Below, piece by piece: positions 1-8,637 of a stretch of DNA of 9,997 nt. The stretch spans positions 1 to 9,997 of the forward strand of contig JAPUIV010000030.1 in assembly GCA_027296665.1 (NCBI GenBank). Reading direction: 5' to 3'. Position 1 is the stretch's first letter; the number at the start of each line of letters is the position of its first letter. The position numbers were made by a program, and so were the translations under genes. This DNA is from Acidobacteriota bacterium. GTDB lineage: Bacteria; Acidobacteriota; Polarisedimenticolia; JAPUIV01. The notes below the pieces were generated by a model that was given only the letters and a program-made list of their open reading frames with translations, made no database searches and was not told the DNA's origin.

Positions 1-2
1 GT

Positions 3-983
3 TATGACGCCGACACCTTCGATCCCACCTTCCACCTGATCATTGGCACCCCCGGGCCTTCGGCCGCCTTGCAGGTCGCCGGCCGGTGCGGCGTCCCAGC
101 CGCGGTGATCGAACGGGCCCGCAGGCGCGTGCCCCAGATGCGACAAGCACTATCCGGAGCGGCAAACCGGATCCATGCGGAGGAACGGCGCGCCGGGGAG
201 GCGCGGCGGCTGGCCGAACTGCATCTTCGCGAAGCGGAATCGGCGCGGACCGCTGCCCGCCGGGAGTTGCGAGAGGGGAAGGCGGCCGGCCGCCAAAAGA
301 TGGAAAAGGAGGCAAGGCAACTGATGGAGACGGTGAAACGGGTGCGGCGGCAAGTGGCCGAGGCTGAGAAGAGGGTTCGGCGGCCGCGGTTGCGGCGAAA
401 GGATGTCCGGGCGGCCAGGAAGGTGCTCGGGCGAACCGCCGAATCGGTCGCACCCGGCGGAAAAGTGGCCGAGATTCTGGCGCCGGCCGCCCCGGAGGGA
501 AAGATGGCGACCGAGCGGGACCTCGACAAGGGCGTCCGGGTATGGATCTCCCCGATGCACCACGAGGGTGTGGTGCTGGAGCGAGCCTCCCGCGGCCGGG
601 TGCGGGTGGCCGTTGGATCGATGCAACTGATCGCGAAGGTCGCTGATCTCCGGATCCTGGAGCCGCCATCCACCGCGCCGCCTCCGGAGAAACCTTTGTC
701 CGACCCTTCGGCCGATACGGAAAACGATCCCCTGCCGTCGCCGGAAAACAGCCTCGATCTCCGCGGTCTCTACGCGGAGGAGGCGATCGCAACGATCGAT
801 CCTTTCCTCGACCGTCTCCTGCAGAGGGGTCTGACGGCCGGCTTCTTGATCCATGGCCACGGTACCGGCTCCCTCCGGCAGGCGGTCCGGCGCCACGTCG
901 CCGGATCGCGTTACGTGATCCGACACCGGCCCGGACGGGAGGGGGAAGGCGGCGACGGGATCACCGTGGTCTGGATCCGGTAA
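3..983 (+). CDS. mutS2: Endonuclease MutS2, C-terminal part (5' end off the window)
   Basis: The frame is open from the left edge, so the gene starts outside the window; about 326 residues are visible. MutS2 is a MutS-like ATPase with a C-terminal nuclease. It is linked to suppression of homologous recombination and, in some bacteria, to rescue of collided ribosomes. Visible parts in order: the end of the ATPase domain, with a typical HLIIGTPGPSAAL stretch followed by GVPAAVIERAR; a long Arg/Lys/Glu-rich coiled coil (about nt 120-430); a KOW-like β segment (about nt 525-655, DKGVRVWISPMHHEGVVLE); a Pro/Ser/Asp-rich linker; and a Smr domain (about nt 747-980) with LDLRGL and HGHGTG, the two hallmark Smr motifs. 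The Walker motifs are not in view. The stop is TAA at 981-983. The gene faces the porin gene, with a 3-bp gap between stop codons. Family assignment is firm; the cellular role is taken from the family. Confidence 0.95.
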   Translation, partial: YDADTFDPTFHLIIGTPGPSAALQVAGRCGVPAAVIERARRRVPQMRQALSGAANRIHAEERRAGEARRLAELHLREAESARTAARRELREGKAAGRQKMEKEARQLMETVKRVRRQVAEAEKRVRRPRLRRKDVRAARKVLGRTAESVAPGGKVAEILAPAAPEGKMATERDLDKGVRVWISPMHHEGVVLERASRGRVRVAVGSMQLIAKVADLRILEPPSTAPPPEKPLSDPSADTENDPLPSPENSLDLRGLYAEEAIATIDPFLDRLLQRGLTAGFLIHGHGTGSLRQAVRRHVAGSRYVIRHRPGREGEGGDGITVVWIR

Positions 984-986
984 GTT

Positions 987-2331
987 TCAGAAGTTGATTT
1001 TTCCCTGCAGGAAGAAGTAATTGGCCGATTCTCCCGGCGATCCGGTGTCGGTGATGCGATCCCCCGGATCGAAATGGCTGTATCCCGCCAGTATCCCCAG
1101 CCTGCCGTCCAGGAGGCTGAACTTGTAGGTGACATCGACCTCCTGCCCCGCCTCGGAATCGACATTGGTCAACGGGGCGGCCCGGAACACACCCGCCCCG
1201 GCGTTGTACCAGGCATCGGTGTCCTCCTCGACCAGATGGAAGTCGTGGTAGGCGACCTTGAGGGTTCCGTTCCGTCCCACCCCCACCTTGTAGTTCAGCT
1301 CCAGGTTGGTGAGGTTCTGCAGGGCGAAGAAATCCATGTACCCGTAGAAGGCATGGTTCAGGGGATAGAGATTGTCGAAGGTCTCGTGATCTCCGTCAGT
1401 TGGATCGTCATCCCCGCTGCCGTAATTGTAGGCAATGCCGAACCGGGAGTTCTTCCAGGCCGGAACGGTGTAACCGAAGGCGAAATGAGCCATGTCGGCA
1501 TCCTGATCCAGCCCGCTGAAATCACCGGTCTGGCGGGCGATCTCCGCGTCGAAGTCGTAACGGCCGCGGGCAAAGGCGATCCTTCCCCCCCAGTGTGATC
1601 ACCCGGTCATCGAATTCATCCTGCCGGCGGTACAGTCCGTAGAGTTCGTACCGGCTGTTCGGGACCGAATCTTTGTCGGTGAAATAGATGCCGCCGAACT
1701 CGCTGTCGAACAGGCGGTTTCCGGTGTCGTTGTGATCGTTGAATCCATCCGGGTCGATCGGAACCAGCTTGGTCCCGAAGATATCGAGGATCCGTTTCTC
1801 ATCAGAACCCAGCCGGAGCCGGAACCCATCCACGATCCTCGCGGTGTTCACCCATTCCAGGGACGAGACCAGTCTCTGGATCCCCAGGTTGATCTTCTGC
1901 CGTCCGATGATCAGCTCGGCGGGATACTTTCCATCCTCGCGGAATTTCCAGGAGAGGTATCCCTGGTAAAAAATATCGAGTTCATCCACAAAGATGTTGG
2001 GGCGGGCGTCCTGGTTGATGAACTCCTCCCCGGCCACGCGGGAGTCCTGGAACTCGAAGAAGGCGGAAAGGCTTCTGGAAGCCTGCCAGGCCAGATGAAA
2101 CCGAACCTGGGAAAGGAGAAAGTTGTCGTCGTTCCCGCTTCGAGCGGGATCGAACTGGAAATCATTCTTGTCCTCCAGGCGGACCCGGACACTCCCCCCC
2201 ACGGTCACCGTGTCGCTCAACTGATGCCAGTCGGCCTCCTTCCCCTTGCCGGCCTTCGCTGCCGCGGCCTCCGCCGGGGGACTGAGAATGGCGATGGAAA
2301 AGATCAGAAGAATCCCAGGTCCTTTAATCAT
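987..2331 (-). pseudogene. Alginate-export-family (AlgE-like) outer-membrane β-barrel, frameshifted
   Basis: This is an outer-membrane channel of the alginate-export (Alginate_exp) family. The substrate is unknown, since many members have no link to alginate. The frame is broken. The N-terminal piece starts at 2331 and after the G7 tract at 1585-1591 runs out of frame to a stop at 1522-1524. The C-terminal piece is open in the adjacent frame through the tract to TGA at 987-989. Removing one G joins them into about 447 residues; the join reads VITLGGRIAFARGRYDFDAE with no stop and restores the family pattern. Residues 1-22 are a signal peptide (LLIFSIAIL, then SPPAEA before AAA). Strands alternate aromatic and polar residues, and the C-terminal half has the family's TFDNLYPLNHAFYGYMD-type segment; the last residue is Phe. 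I chose the start at 2331 because AAGGAGG lies 4 nt upstream and a signal peptide follows at once. It lies 144 bp downstream of the btuB-like gene and may be co-transcribed. A sequencing indel, a real mutation or phase variation would all fit. Confidence 0.85.
1585..1591 (-). repeat. Seven-G homopolymer at the frameshift point of the porin gene
   Basis: The top strand has seven C (seven G on the coding strand). Reading six instead of seven makes the upstream frame run straight into the conserved C-terminal half. The tract is therefore the most likely site of the indel. A tract of this length is prone both to replication slippage and to base-calling error. Confidence 0.85.
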
Positions 2332-2475
2332 CCCTCCTCCTTCTTTCAGGGTCTCGAATGAAAAGCACGCACTCCTGCGAATTTTCACTCACCCGGATCC
2401 GGACTCGCGGACAGGAAACCGCATCATCTGGTTGATGCCGCTTTATGCAAGTCCCGTTCCGGAATACCGGATCGT
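2332..2475 (-). other. Spacer between the btuB-like gene and the porin gene, with a small inverted repeat
   Basis: The spacer is 144 bp. It holds a perfect 6-bp inverted repeat with a 6-nt loop at 2421-2438 (GCATCA, loop, TGATGC). In the direction of transcription this is followed by G, G and only three T. It could be a weak attenuator or part of an operator, but it lacks the U-tract of an intrinsic terminator. A shorter TCCGG/CCGGA hairpin lies just after the btuB-like stop codon. I see no convincing promoter for the porin. The end next to 2331 carries the strong AAGGAGG ribosome-binding site. Confidence 0.35.
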
Positions 2476-4497
2476 TCAGAAGGCGATGGTGACCCCCCCG
2501 AACAGGCTGAAATCGGGAGAACGGAACCCCAGCACCTCCTGGTAATCCTCGTCGAACAGGTTGTCGATGCGGGCAAAGAGATCCACCGCATCGTTGAGCC
2601 GCATGGAACCGGCCAGATTCACGACGAAATAGTCTTCGGCGGTCACGGTGAGGAAGGTGAGCGGATCCAGATCCCGCCTGGTTCCCACGTACAGCAGGGA
2701 GAGAGTGGCCTGTCCCGCGTTTCCCGGAAACAGATAGGAGATACTGCCGCCGGCTTTGTTTTTCGGCCGGCGCAGGAGTTGTTCGCCATCGGTGATTCCG
2801 AAACTCGCCGCCCGGACCGCCTCCGCGTCGGTGTAGGTATAGTTCAGCCGGGAGATCCAGTTGCGATTGGGCCGGAATTCCAGGGAGGTCTCGACACCCT
2901 GGGTCCGGACCTTCTCGATGTTGACGACCTTGCCGACTGAACCGACGAACACAATCATGTCATCGATATCGTTGTAGAAGAAGGTCAGTCCGGCGGAGAT
3001 CTTTCCCGCCCTCCAGGCCTGGCTCACGCCGGCGTCGAAACCGAATGACTCCTCGGGGTCGAGGGCGGGGTTGTTGGAACCGAACGAGGCGTCGAACCGT
3101 TCCGAGAGGGAGGGGGCCTTGAATCCGGTGCCGACGCTGGCATGGAACCGGGTCGCGGCGCCCGGCAGTTCGTAGCTCCCCGCCAGCCGGTAGGTCGCCT
3201 CGGTGCCGAAATCATCGTAATCATCCACCCGGAACCCGATCGTGGAGGAAAACCGTTCCTTCCACTCCCAATAATCCTGGAAGTAGAAGGCGGAGCTGTC
3301 CTGATCGGCGGCGAATCCGGAGTTGAATGGGGGAAAAGGAAGGGACACCTGGCCCTCCCCATCCTGGCGCTCGAACTCCAGGCCCAGGGTCATCGTGTTG
3401 TGGTCGCGAAGTTGGAGGTTGTGCTGCCAATCGACTCCGAAGATCCGGCCCCGGAAGGCGGAGGGGAAGAAGTCTGCGATGGCGCCACGATTGTCCCGAT
3501 CGATGCTGTGATTCCAGATGCCCAGTTTCTGTTGCCACCGCCCGCGGAAGGCGGACCACCGCGGTTCCACCTTGAATACCGACTGGTCCGCATCGGTCCT
3601 CGGCAGATCGGGATCGGTGAATGCGTCGAAATCGATTCTCGAATCAATGACCCGGAACAGGAAATCGATCTGGAACCGGTCCGAGGTCTCGACCCCGAAC
3701 CGCCCGGCGACGGTGCGGTTGGTGTAGCCATCGTCCTCGGGGTTGTTCGAGGCGGCGGAAAACCCGTCCGAGTCGAACCGGGTTGCCGAGAAGGAGTAAT
3801 TGATCTTTCCGTTGCCTCCCTCGGATCGAAAAATCCCGTTCTTGGTTCCGAAGGCGCCTCCTTCCGCGGTGAATGAGAAGGTTGGCGTGCCGGCCCCTTT
3901 CCTGGTGATGATGTTGATCACGCCGCCGATCGCGTCCGATCCGTACAGGGTGCTCTGCGGCCCGCGCACCACCTCGATGCGGTCGATATTGTCGACCAGG
4001 AGGTTGCCGAGAACGGCGGCGCCGGCGGGACTCCCCGGGTCATGGACCTGGACGCCGTCGATGAGAAGCAGGGTATGGTCCGAATCGGTCCCCCGCATGA
4101 AGATGGAGGCGGGCTGGCCGGGGCCTCCCGAACGGCGGATGTCGACGCCGGCCACGTCCCGCAGGGCGTCGAGAACGAAGCGATGCTGGCGGCGGGCCAT
4201 CTCCTCCCGGGTGATCACCGTCACGGAGCTGCCGACTCTGCTGGAGGGCGATTCGATCCGGTTTGCGGTCACCACCACCACTTCCCGGAACGGCAGTTTT
4301 TTCTTCTTGTCCTTTACCGATTCCTCCTGCGATTCCTCACCCGCGGCCTCCTTTTCGGCGGCTCGAATCACCGGGGATCCAAACGGCAAGGCCGCCAGAA
4401 GGGCGACCGCCGCCCCACTCTTCCAGAAACCCGGGGGGAAATTTCGGAACCAGGGAAGTAAGGACCGAAAGATAGAGAACGAACTGGCAAGACGCAT
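2476..4497 (-). CDS. btuB: BtuB-like TonB-dependent outer-membrane receptor, probably for vitamin B12
   Basis: This is an outer-membrane active transporter, powered by TonB-ExbBD, that brings cobalamin or a related corrinoid into the periplasm. It has 673 residues; E. coli BtuB has a little over 600. In order: a long Arg-containing n-region and a hydrophobic core (AAVALLAALPFG) make a signal peptide to about residue 46; a Glu/Lys-rich linker (about 47-70) is longer and more charged than usual; a TonB box, REVVVVTA (about 71-78); a plug domain with FMRGTDSDHTLLLIDGVQV and IEVVRGPQSTLYGSDAIGGV (about 85-200); then a 22-strand-type barrel ending in NLFDEDYQEVLGF and a C-terminal Phe. The start at 4497 is preferred to an in-frame ATG at 4572. 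It has GAAGGAG 9 nt upstream and is followed directly by the signal peptide, whereas the upstream extension lies in the riboswitch leader. The cobalamin riboswitch is the main argument for a B12 substrate. No other B12 transport gene is in view. Confidence 0.9.
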   Translation of the reverse strand: MRLASSFSIFRSLLPWFRNFPPGFWKSGAAVALLAALPFGSPVIRAAEKEAAGEESQEESVKDKKKKLPFREVVVVTANRIESPSSRVGSSVTVITREEMARRQHRFVLDALRDVAGVDIRRSGGPGQPASIFMRGTDSDHTLLLIDGVQVHDPGSPAGAAVLGNLLVDNIDRIEVVRGPQSTLYGSDAIGGVINIITRKGAGTPTFSFTAEGGAFGTKNGIFRSEGGNGKINYSFSATRFDSDGFSAASNNPEDDGYTNRTVAGRFGVETSDRFQIDFLFRVIDSRIDFDAFTDPDLPRTDADQSVFKVEPRWSAFRGRWQQKLGIWNHSIDRDNRGAIADFFPSAFRGRIFGVDWQHNLQLRDHNTMTLGLEFERQDGEGQVSLPFPPFNSGFAADQDSSAFYFQDYWEWKERFSSTIGFRVDDYDDFGTEATYRLAGSYELPGAATRFHASVGTGFKAPSLSERFDASFGSNNPALDPEESFGFDAGVSQAWRAGKISAGLTFFYNDIDDMIVFVGSVGKVVNIEKVRTQGVETSLEFRPNRNWISRLNYTYTDAEAVRAASFGITDGEQLLRRPKNKAGGSISYLFPGNAGQATLSLLYVGTRRDLDPLTFLTVTAEDYFVVNLAGSMRLNDAVDLFARIDNLFDEDYQEVLGFRSPDFSLFGGVTIAF

Positions 4498-4507
4498 GGC
4501 AATGGTC

Positions 4508-4569
4508 TCCTTCGCCCCGAGTCGCGCGGGACACAACCCCCCAGAAAAAGACACCTGCCTCGCGAAGGA
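4508..4569 (-). promoter_or_regulatory. Candidate Shine-Dalgarno-sequestering hairpin of the riboswitch expression platform
   Basis: In the transcript TCCTTCGC (4569 to 4562) is perfectly complementary to GCGAAGGA (4515 to 4508), and the second arm contains the Shine-Dalgarno sequence of the btuB-like gene. The intervening loop is about 46 nt. An upstream stretch, CGCGGAAAGG (4638 to 4629), could pair instead with the first arm (CCTTCGCG) if a 2-nt bulge is allowed. That would release the ribosome-binding site. The layout suits translational control by the riboswitch. The pairings are read from the sequence; the switching mechanism is inference, and no folding energies were computed. Confidence 0.45.
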
Positions 4570-4657
4570 CACGGCTGCCAGGAGTTGCGCTGCTCAGGGG
4601 AAGAAAGACAGACCCAGCCCGTGGCGGCCCTTTCCGCGAGGACTCACCTCGGTCACA

Positions 4658-4891
4658 GACAGGCAGGTCTTCCGGCTCAGGGTTTCAGCGGGCACGGGCA
4701 CCTTCCCACCAGGCCCATTGCAGGCCCGGCAGTGGCCTATCACCCTGCCGCCGGTCCCGATCCATTGGGACCAACCCATCACGGCGGCGCGACCGCGGTG
4801 GACTCCCCGGGAGAACCCGGGTTCACCACGCTTCCCTTTTCATCCCTCCCGGCCGGTCTGGATTCGGGACCGGCGGAACGGGACACCTGTC
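4658..4891 (-). ncRNA. Cobalamin (B12) riboswitch in the leader of the btuB-like gene
   Basis: The transcript strand carries the conserved blocks of the cobalamin aptamer in the right order. P1 is closed by GACAGG (4891 to 4886) and CCTGTC (4663 to 4658). Next come GGGAAG (4836 to 4831) and GGTGAA (4827 to 4822). The core block GCCACTG lies at 4736 to 4730, TGGGAAGG at 4708 to 4701, and the 3' B12 box AGCCGGAAGACCTGCC at 4677 to 4662. At 234 nt it is a normal size. Binding of adenosylcobalamin to this class usually shuts off the downstream uptake gene. It begins a few bases after the predicted transcription start and ends 160 nt before the receptor's start codon. No intrinsic terminator is evident in the leader, which favours translational control. 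Confidence 0.93.
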
Positions 4892-4902
4892 AGGACTCAC
4901 GA

Positions 4903-4932
4903 TTCATAGCAAATCGGGAACCGGCAAGTCAA
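4903..4932 (-). promoter_or_regulatory. Sigma70-type promoter for the riboswitch and btuB-like gene
   Basis: TTGACT (4932 to 4927) matches five of six consensus -35 bases. An 18-bp spacer separates it from TATGAA (4908 to 4903), preceded by TGC as in an extended -10 element. The expected transcription start, near 4896, is about five bases before the first paired base of the riboswitch, so the position makes sense. The -35 box lies only 5 bp beyond the stop codon of the HMG-CoA lyase gene. The hexamers are read directly; activity is inferred. Confidence 0.6.
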
Positions 4933-4937
4933 ATTTA

Positions 4938-5843
4938 TCAGGCGGTCTCGGCGCGGTAGACCTTGGAGGTAAGAGGATGGTCGAGGTGGCGGGCGATCCC
5001 TTTCGACGCGCGCAGGATCCCGGACAGGGAGACACCGGTCTGGATGCCCATTCCATGCAAGGCGAAGAGAAGATCCTCGGTGGCCAGATTGCCGCTGGCG
5101 CCGGGGGCATATGGGCAACCGCCCAGGCCGCCCACGGAGCTGTCGAATGTGCGGATCCCCATCTGCATGGCGGCCAGGGTATTGGCAAGGGCGAGACCGC
5201 GAGTGTCGTGAAAATGACCGGCGAGCCGCCGCGCCGGAAACGCGCCGAGGAGGCGTTCGAACAGACGCCAGACCGCGGTCGGAGTGGCGGCGCCGATGGT
5301 GTCGCCGATCGAGACCTCGTAGCAGCCGATCGCGAACAATCTCCGGACCACCGAGAGTACCCGCCGCGGCGTCTGCGGGCCTTCGTAGGGACAGACGAAG
5401 GCGGTCGAGACGTAGCCGCGGACCGGAATACCTTCCCGGCCGGCCAGTTTCAGTACCGGCTCGAAGCGCCGGAAACTCTCCGCGACCGAGGCCCGGATGT
5501 TCCGCCGGTTGAAGGTTTCGGAGGCGGCGGTGAAAACGGCGACCTGATCGATGCCGGCCTCCAGCGCCTGTTCCATCCCGCGCAGGTTGGGAACGAGGGC
5601 CGCGAAGGTGACGCCCTTCCTTCTGGGCAACCGGCGCACCACCTCCCGGGCATCGGCCAGTTGCGGCACCGCCCGGGGAGAGACGAATGCGGTGGCCTCG
5701 ATATACTTGAGGCCGGCCGCGGCCAGATCGCGAATCAGCCGCAGTTTCGCCCGCAGGGGGACCAAGACCTTCTCGTTCTGCAGGCCGTCCCGGGGACCGA
5801 CCTCCTTGAGAATCACCCTGCGGGGCAGCACGGGGCGTTTCAT
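4938..5843 (-). CDS. liuE: Hydroxymethylglutaryl-CoA lyase
   Basis: It cleaves (S)-3-hydroxy-3-methylglutaryl-CoA to acetyl-CoA and acetoacetate, the last step of leucine degradation, in the cytoplasm. The 301-residue TIM-barrel protein has normal length for the family. Visible catalytic and metal-binding residues are R18 and D19 (in VGPRDGLQNE), E49, H210 and H212 (GHFHDT), C243 in the signature GGLGGCPYAPGASGN, and N252. They align without gaps to human HMGCL R41, D42, E72, H233, H235, C266 and N275, with a constant offset of 23. The start codon overlaps the stop of the biotin-carrier gene as ATGA, and AGAGGA lies 6-7 nt upstream. It is the last gene of the operon; the B12-receptor promoter begins 5 bp after its stop, with no terminator between. 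The alternative name in other genomes is mvaB. Confidence 0.96.
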   Translation of the reverse strand: MKRPVLPRRVILKEVGPRDGLQNEKVLVPLRAKLRLIRDLAAAGLKYIEATAFVSPRAVPQLADAREVVRRLPRRKGVTFAALVPNLRGMEQALEAGIDQVAVFTAASETFNRRNIRASVAESFRRFEPVLKLAGREGIPVRGYVSTAFVCPYEGPQTPRRVLSVVRRLFAIGCYEVSIGDTIGAATPTAVWRLFERLLGAFPARRLAGHFHDTRGLALANTLAAMQMGIRTFDSSVGGLGGCPYAPGASGNLATEDLLFALHGMGIQTGVSLSGILRASKGIARHLDHPLTSKVYRAETA

Positions 5844-6327
5844 TTTCCATCCTCTTTAAAGGGGACGATCTCCCCCAGAACCTGGTCGGCCTCCACCACC
5901 TCCTCGGCCCGGCAGGAGAACCCCTGCACGGTTCCCGCCACCGGCGCGCTCAGGGTGTAAACCATCTTCATCGCCTCCATCTGGAGAAGTTCCGATCCGG
6001 GCGCGACCCGATCACCGGCCTGGACCCGCACGCGAAGGATCCGCCCCGTCATCGGCGCCTGGATGATCGCTTCGCCGGCATGCGCCCCCTCGCCCGCCGC
6101 CGCGATGCCCGGCTTCCGGCGAAGACGGAAATGTATGCCGTCCAGCCAGATCCACCACCAGTTTCCGTCATGAACCGCATAAGCCGATCTCTTCCGCTTT
6201 CCCTCCGACAGGAGGAGCCGGTCGCCGGTGATCTCGATCCCGATCTCCCGATCCCCCACCAGCCAACCGTCGCCGCCTTTCCGGATCTCGACCTCGACCT
6301 CCCGGCGGCCTACCTGGAAACAGCGGA

Positions 6328-6331
<4 letters not shown>
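5840..6331 (-). CDS. Biotin-carrier half of methylcrotonyl-CoA carboxylase alpha subunit (BT β-barrel plus BCCP domain)
   Basis: This 163-residue protein carries the biotin that shuttles the carboxyl group from biotin carboxylase to the carboxyltransferase. Residues about 85-158 form a biotinyl domain with the biotinylation motif MEAMKM; K122 is the expected biotin site, followed by the usual SAPVAGTV turn. Residues 1-75 (EVEVEIRKGGDGWLV, then a Trp-rich WWWIWLDG) resemble the β-barrel of the BT domain, which in one-piece MCC alpha subunits sits between the biotin carboxylase and BCCP domains. In liuD-type genes both parts are one protein; here they are two frames joined by ATGA overlaps on both sides (6328-6331 and 5840-5843). 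The Shine-Dalgarno signal is weak (GGGTGA), so translational coupling is likely. A frameshifted single gene is the alternative. Confidence 0.88.
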
Positions 6332-7839
<1,508 letters not shown>

Positions 7840-8637
7840 CTATTTCGGTTTCTTGGCGGGGCGCCAGGCGGGCCGGCCCTTGTCGAGAAAGGCCTTCAAC
7901 CCCTCCTGCCCCTCTTTGCCGGCGCGGGCCCGGGCGATCGCCCGGGCGGTCTTTCCGGCCGCCTCTGCGGTCGGGAGGAATTCGATCTCGGCGATGAGAC
8001 TCTTCAAGCGGGCCATCGCCTCGGGGCCGTTGCCGAGGAATCTGTCGACCCACTCCTGCACGGCCGCGTCCAGTCTTTCGAGGGGGACGACCTCCTGGGC
8101 CAGGCCGATCCGGAGCGCCTCGGCGGCGGGAATCGGCTTCGCCGACAGGCCGTAGGCGCGATAGTTGCCCACGCCGATCTTCCGGATCAGGAAGGGGCCG
8201 ATCACGGCGGGCAGGATCCCGAGACGGACCTCCGACAGGCAGAAAACGGCATCGGCGGCGGCCACCGCCGCGTCGCAACAGGCGACCAGGCCGACCCCGC
8301 CGCCGAACACGGCTCCCTGCACGCGGGCCAGGGTGGGACGGGGGAACTCATGGAGGGCCTGAAACATCCGGTGCAGGCGCAGGGCATCCTCCTCGTTCCT
8401 CTTGGAGGTGTAGCCGGCGCTCTCGCGCATCCAGTTCAGGTCGGCGCCGGCGCAGAAGTTCTTTCCCTCGCCGGCCAGAACCAGAAGACGGAGGGAGAGA
8501 TCTTCGGACAGTTCCTGCAGCGAACGGGTCAACTCGGCGATCATCGCCGGATCGAAGGCATTGTGCAGTTCGGGGCGGCAGAGGCGCAACTCCACCCAGG
8601 AACCATGCCGAAGAATCTGGATACGATCGCCCCGCAT
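7840..8637 (-). CDS. liuC: Methylglutaconyl-CoA hydratase (enoyl-CoA hydratase/isomerase family)
   Basis: It hydrates 3-methylglutaconyl-CoA to 3-hydroxy-3-methylglutaryl-CoA, linking MCC to HMG-CoA lyase. It is a crotonase fold of about 265 residues. The oxyanion-hole loop is KNFCAGADLNWMR, the second glycine loop is AVFGGGVGLVACCD, and SEVRLGILPAVIGPF supplies the retained catalytic-type Glu. Of the two glutamates of classical crotonases, the one in the GGG loop is replaced by Gly. This pattern, together with FCAGADLNWM and CLSEVR, is what I recall for bacterial LiuC/AtuE proteins rather than for general fatty-acid hydratases. The start is uncertain: GTG at 8640 and ATG at 8637 are adjacent and in frame, and I prefer the ATG. 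It overlaps the carboxyltransferase stop (TGATG) and abuts the biotin carboxylase start. The Lys/Arg-rich tail is typical of the family. Confidence 0.88.
   Translation of the reverse strand: MRGDRIQILRHGSWVELRLCRPELHNAFDPAMIAELTRSLQELSEDLSLRLLVLAGEGKNFCAGADLNWMRESAGYTSKRNEEDALRLHRMFQALHEFPRPTLARVQGAVFGGGVGLVACCDAAVAAADAVFCLSEVRLGILPAVIGPFLIRKIGVGNYRAYGLSAKPIPAAEALRIGLAQEVVPLERLDAAVQEWVDRFLGNGPEAMARLKSLIAEIEFLPTAEAAGKTARAIARARAGKEGQEGLKAFLDKGRPAWRPAKKPK

Noticed and set aside
1732..2361. A 209-codon plus-strand frame opposite the porin's N-terminal half
   Set aside because: It is a shadow of the porin coding strand, with no recognisable domain and no ribosome-binding site that I could support.
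2332..2388. Longer N-terminus for the porin from an ATG at 2388
   Set aside because: It would place 19 residues before the signal peptide and translate through the AAGGAGG ribosome-binding site of the ATG at 2331.
2421..2438. Inverted repeat considered as an intrinsic terminator after the B12 receptor gene
   Set aside because: The stem is only 6 bp and is followed by GGTTTCC, with no U-tract; kept only as a note in the spacer entry.
4498..4572. Longer N-terminus for the B12 receptor from an ATG at 4572
   Set aside because: It would put 25 extra residues before the signal peptide and lies in the regulatory leader. The ATG at 4497 has a good Shine-Dalgarno sequence.
3800..4909. A 369-codon plus-strand open frame over the receptor N-terminus and riboswitch
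   Set aside because: It crosses a structured RNA and the receptor's coding region, is rich in Pro, Arg and Ser, and resembles no family I know.
4897..5850. A 317-codon minus-strand frame overlapping HMG-CoA lyase, starting at an ATG 7 bp upstream of it
   Set aside because: Its translation is Arg/Gly/Pro-rich low complexity, while the other frame matches every catalytic residue of HMG-CoA lyase.
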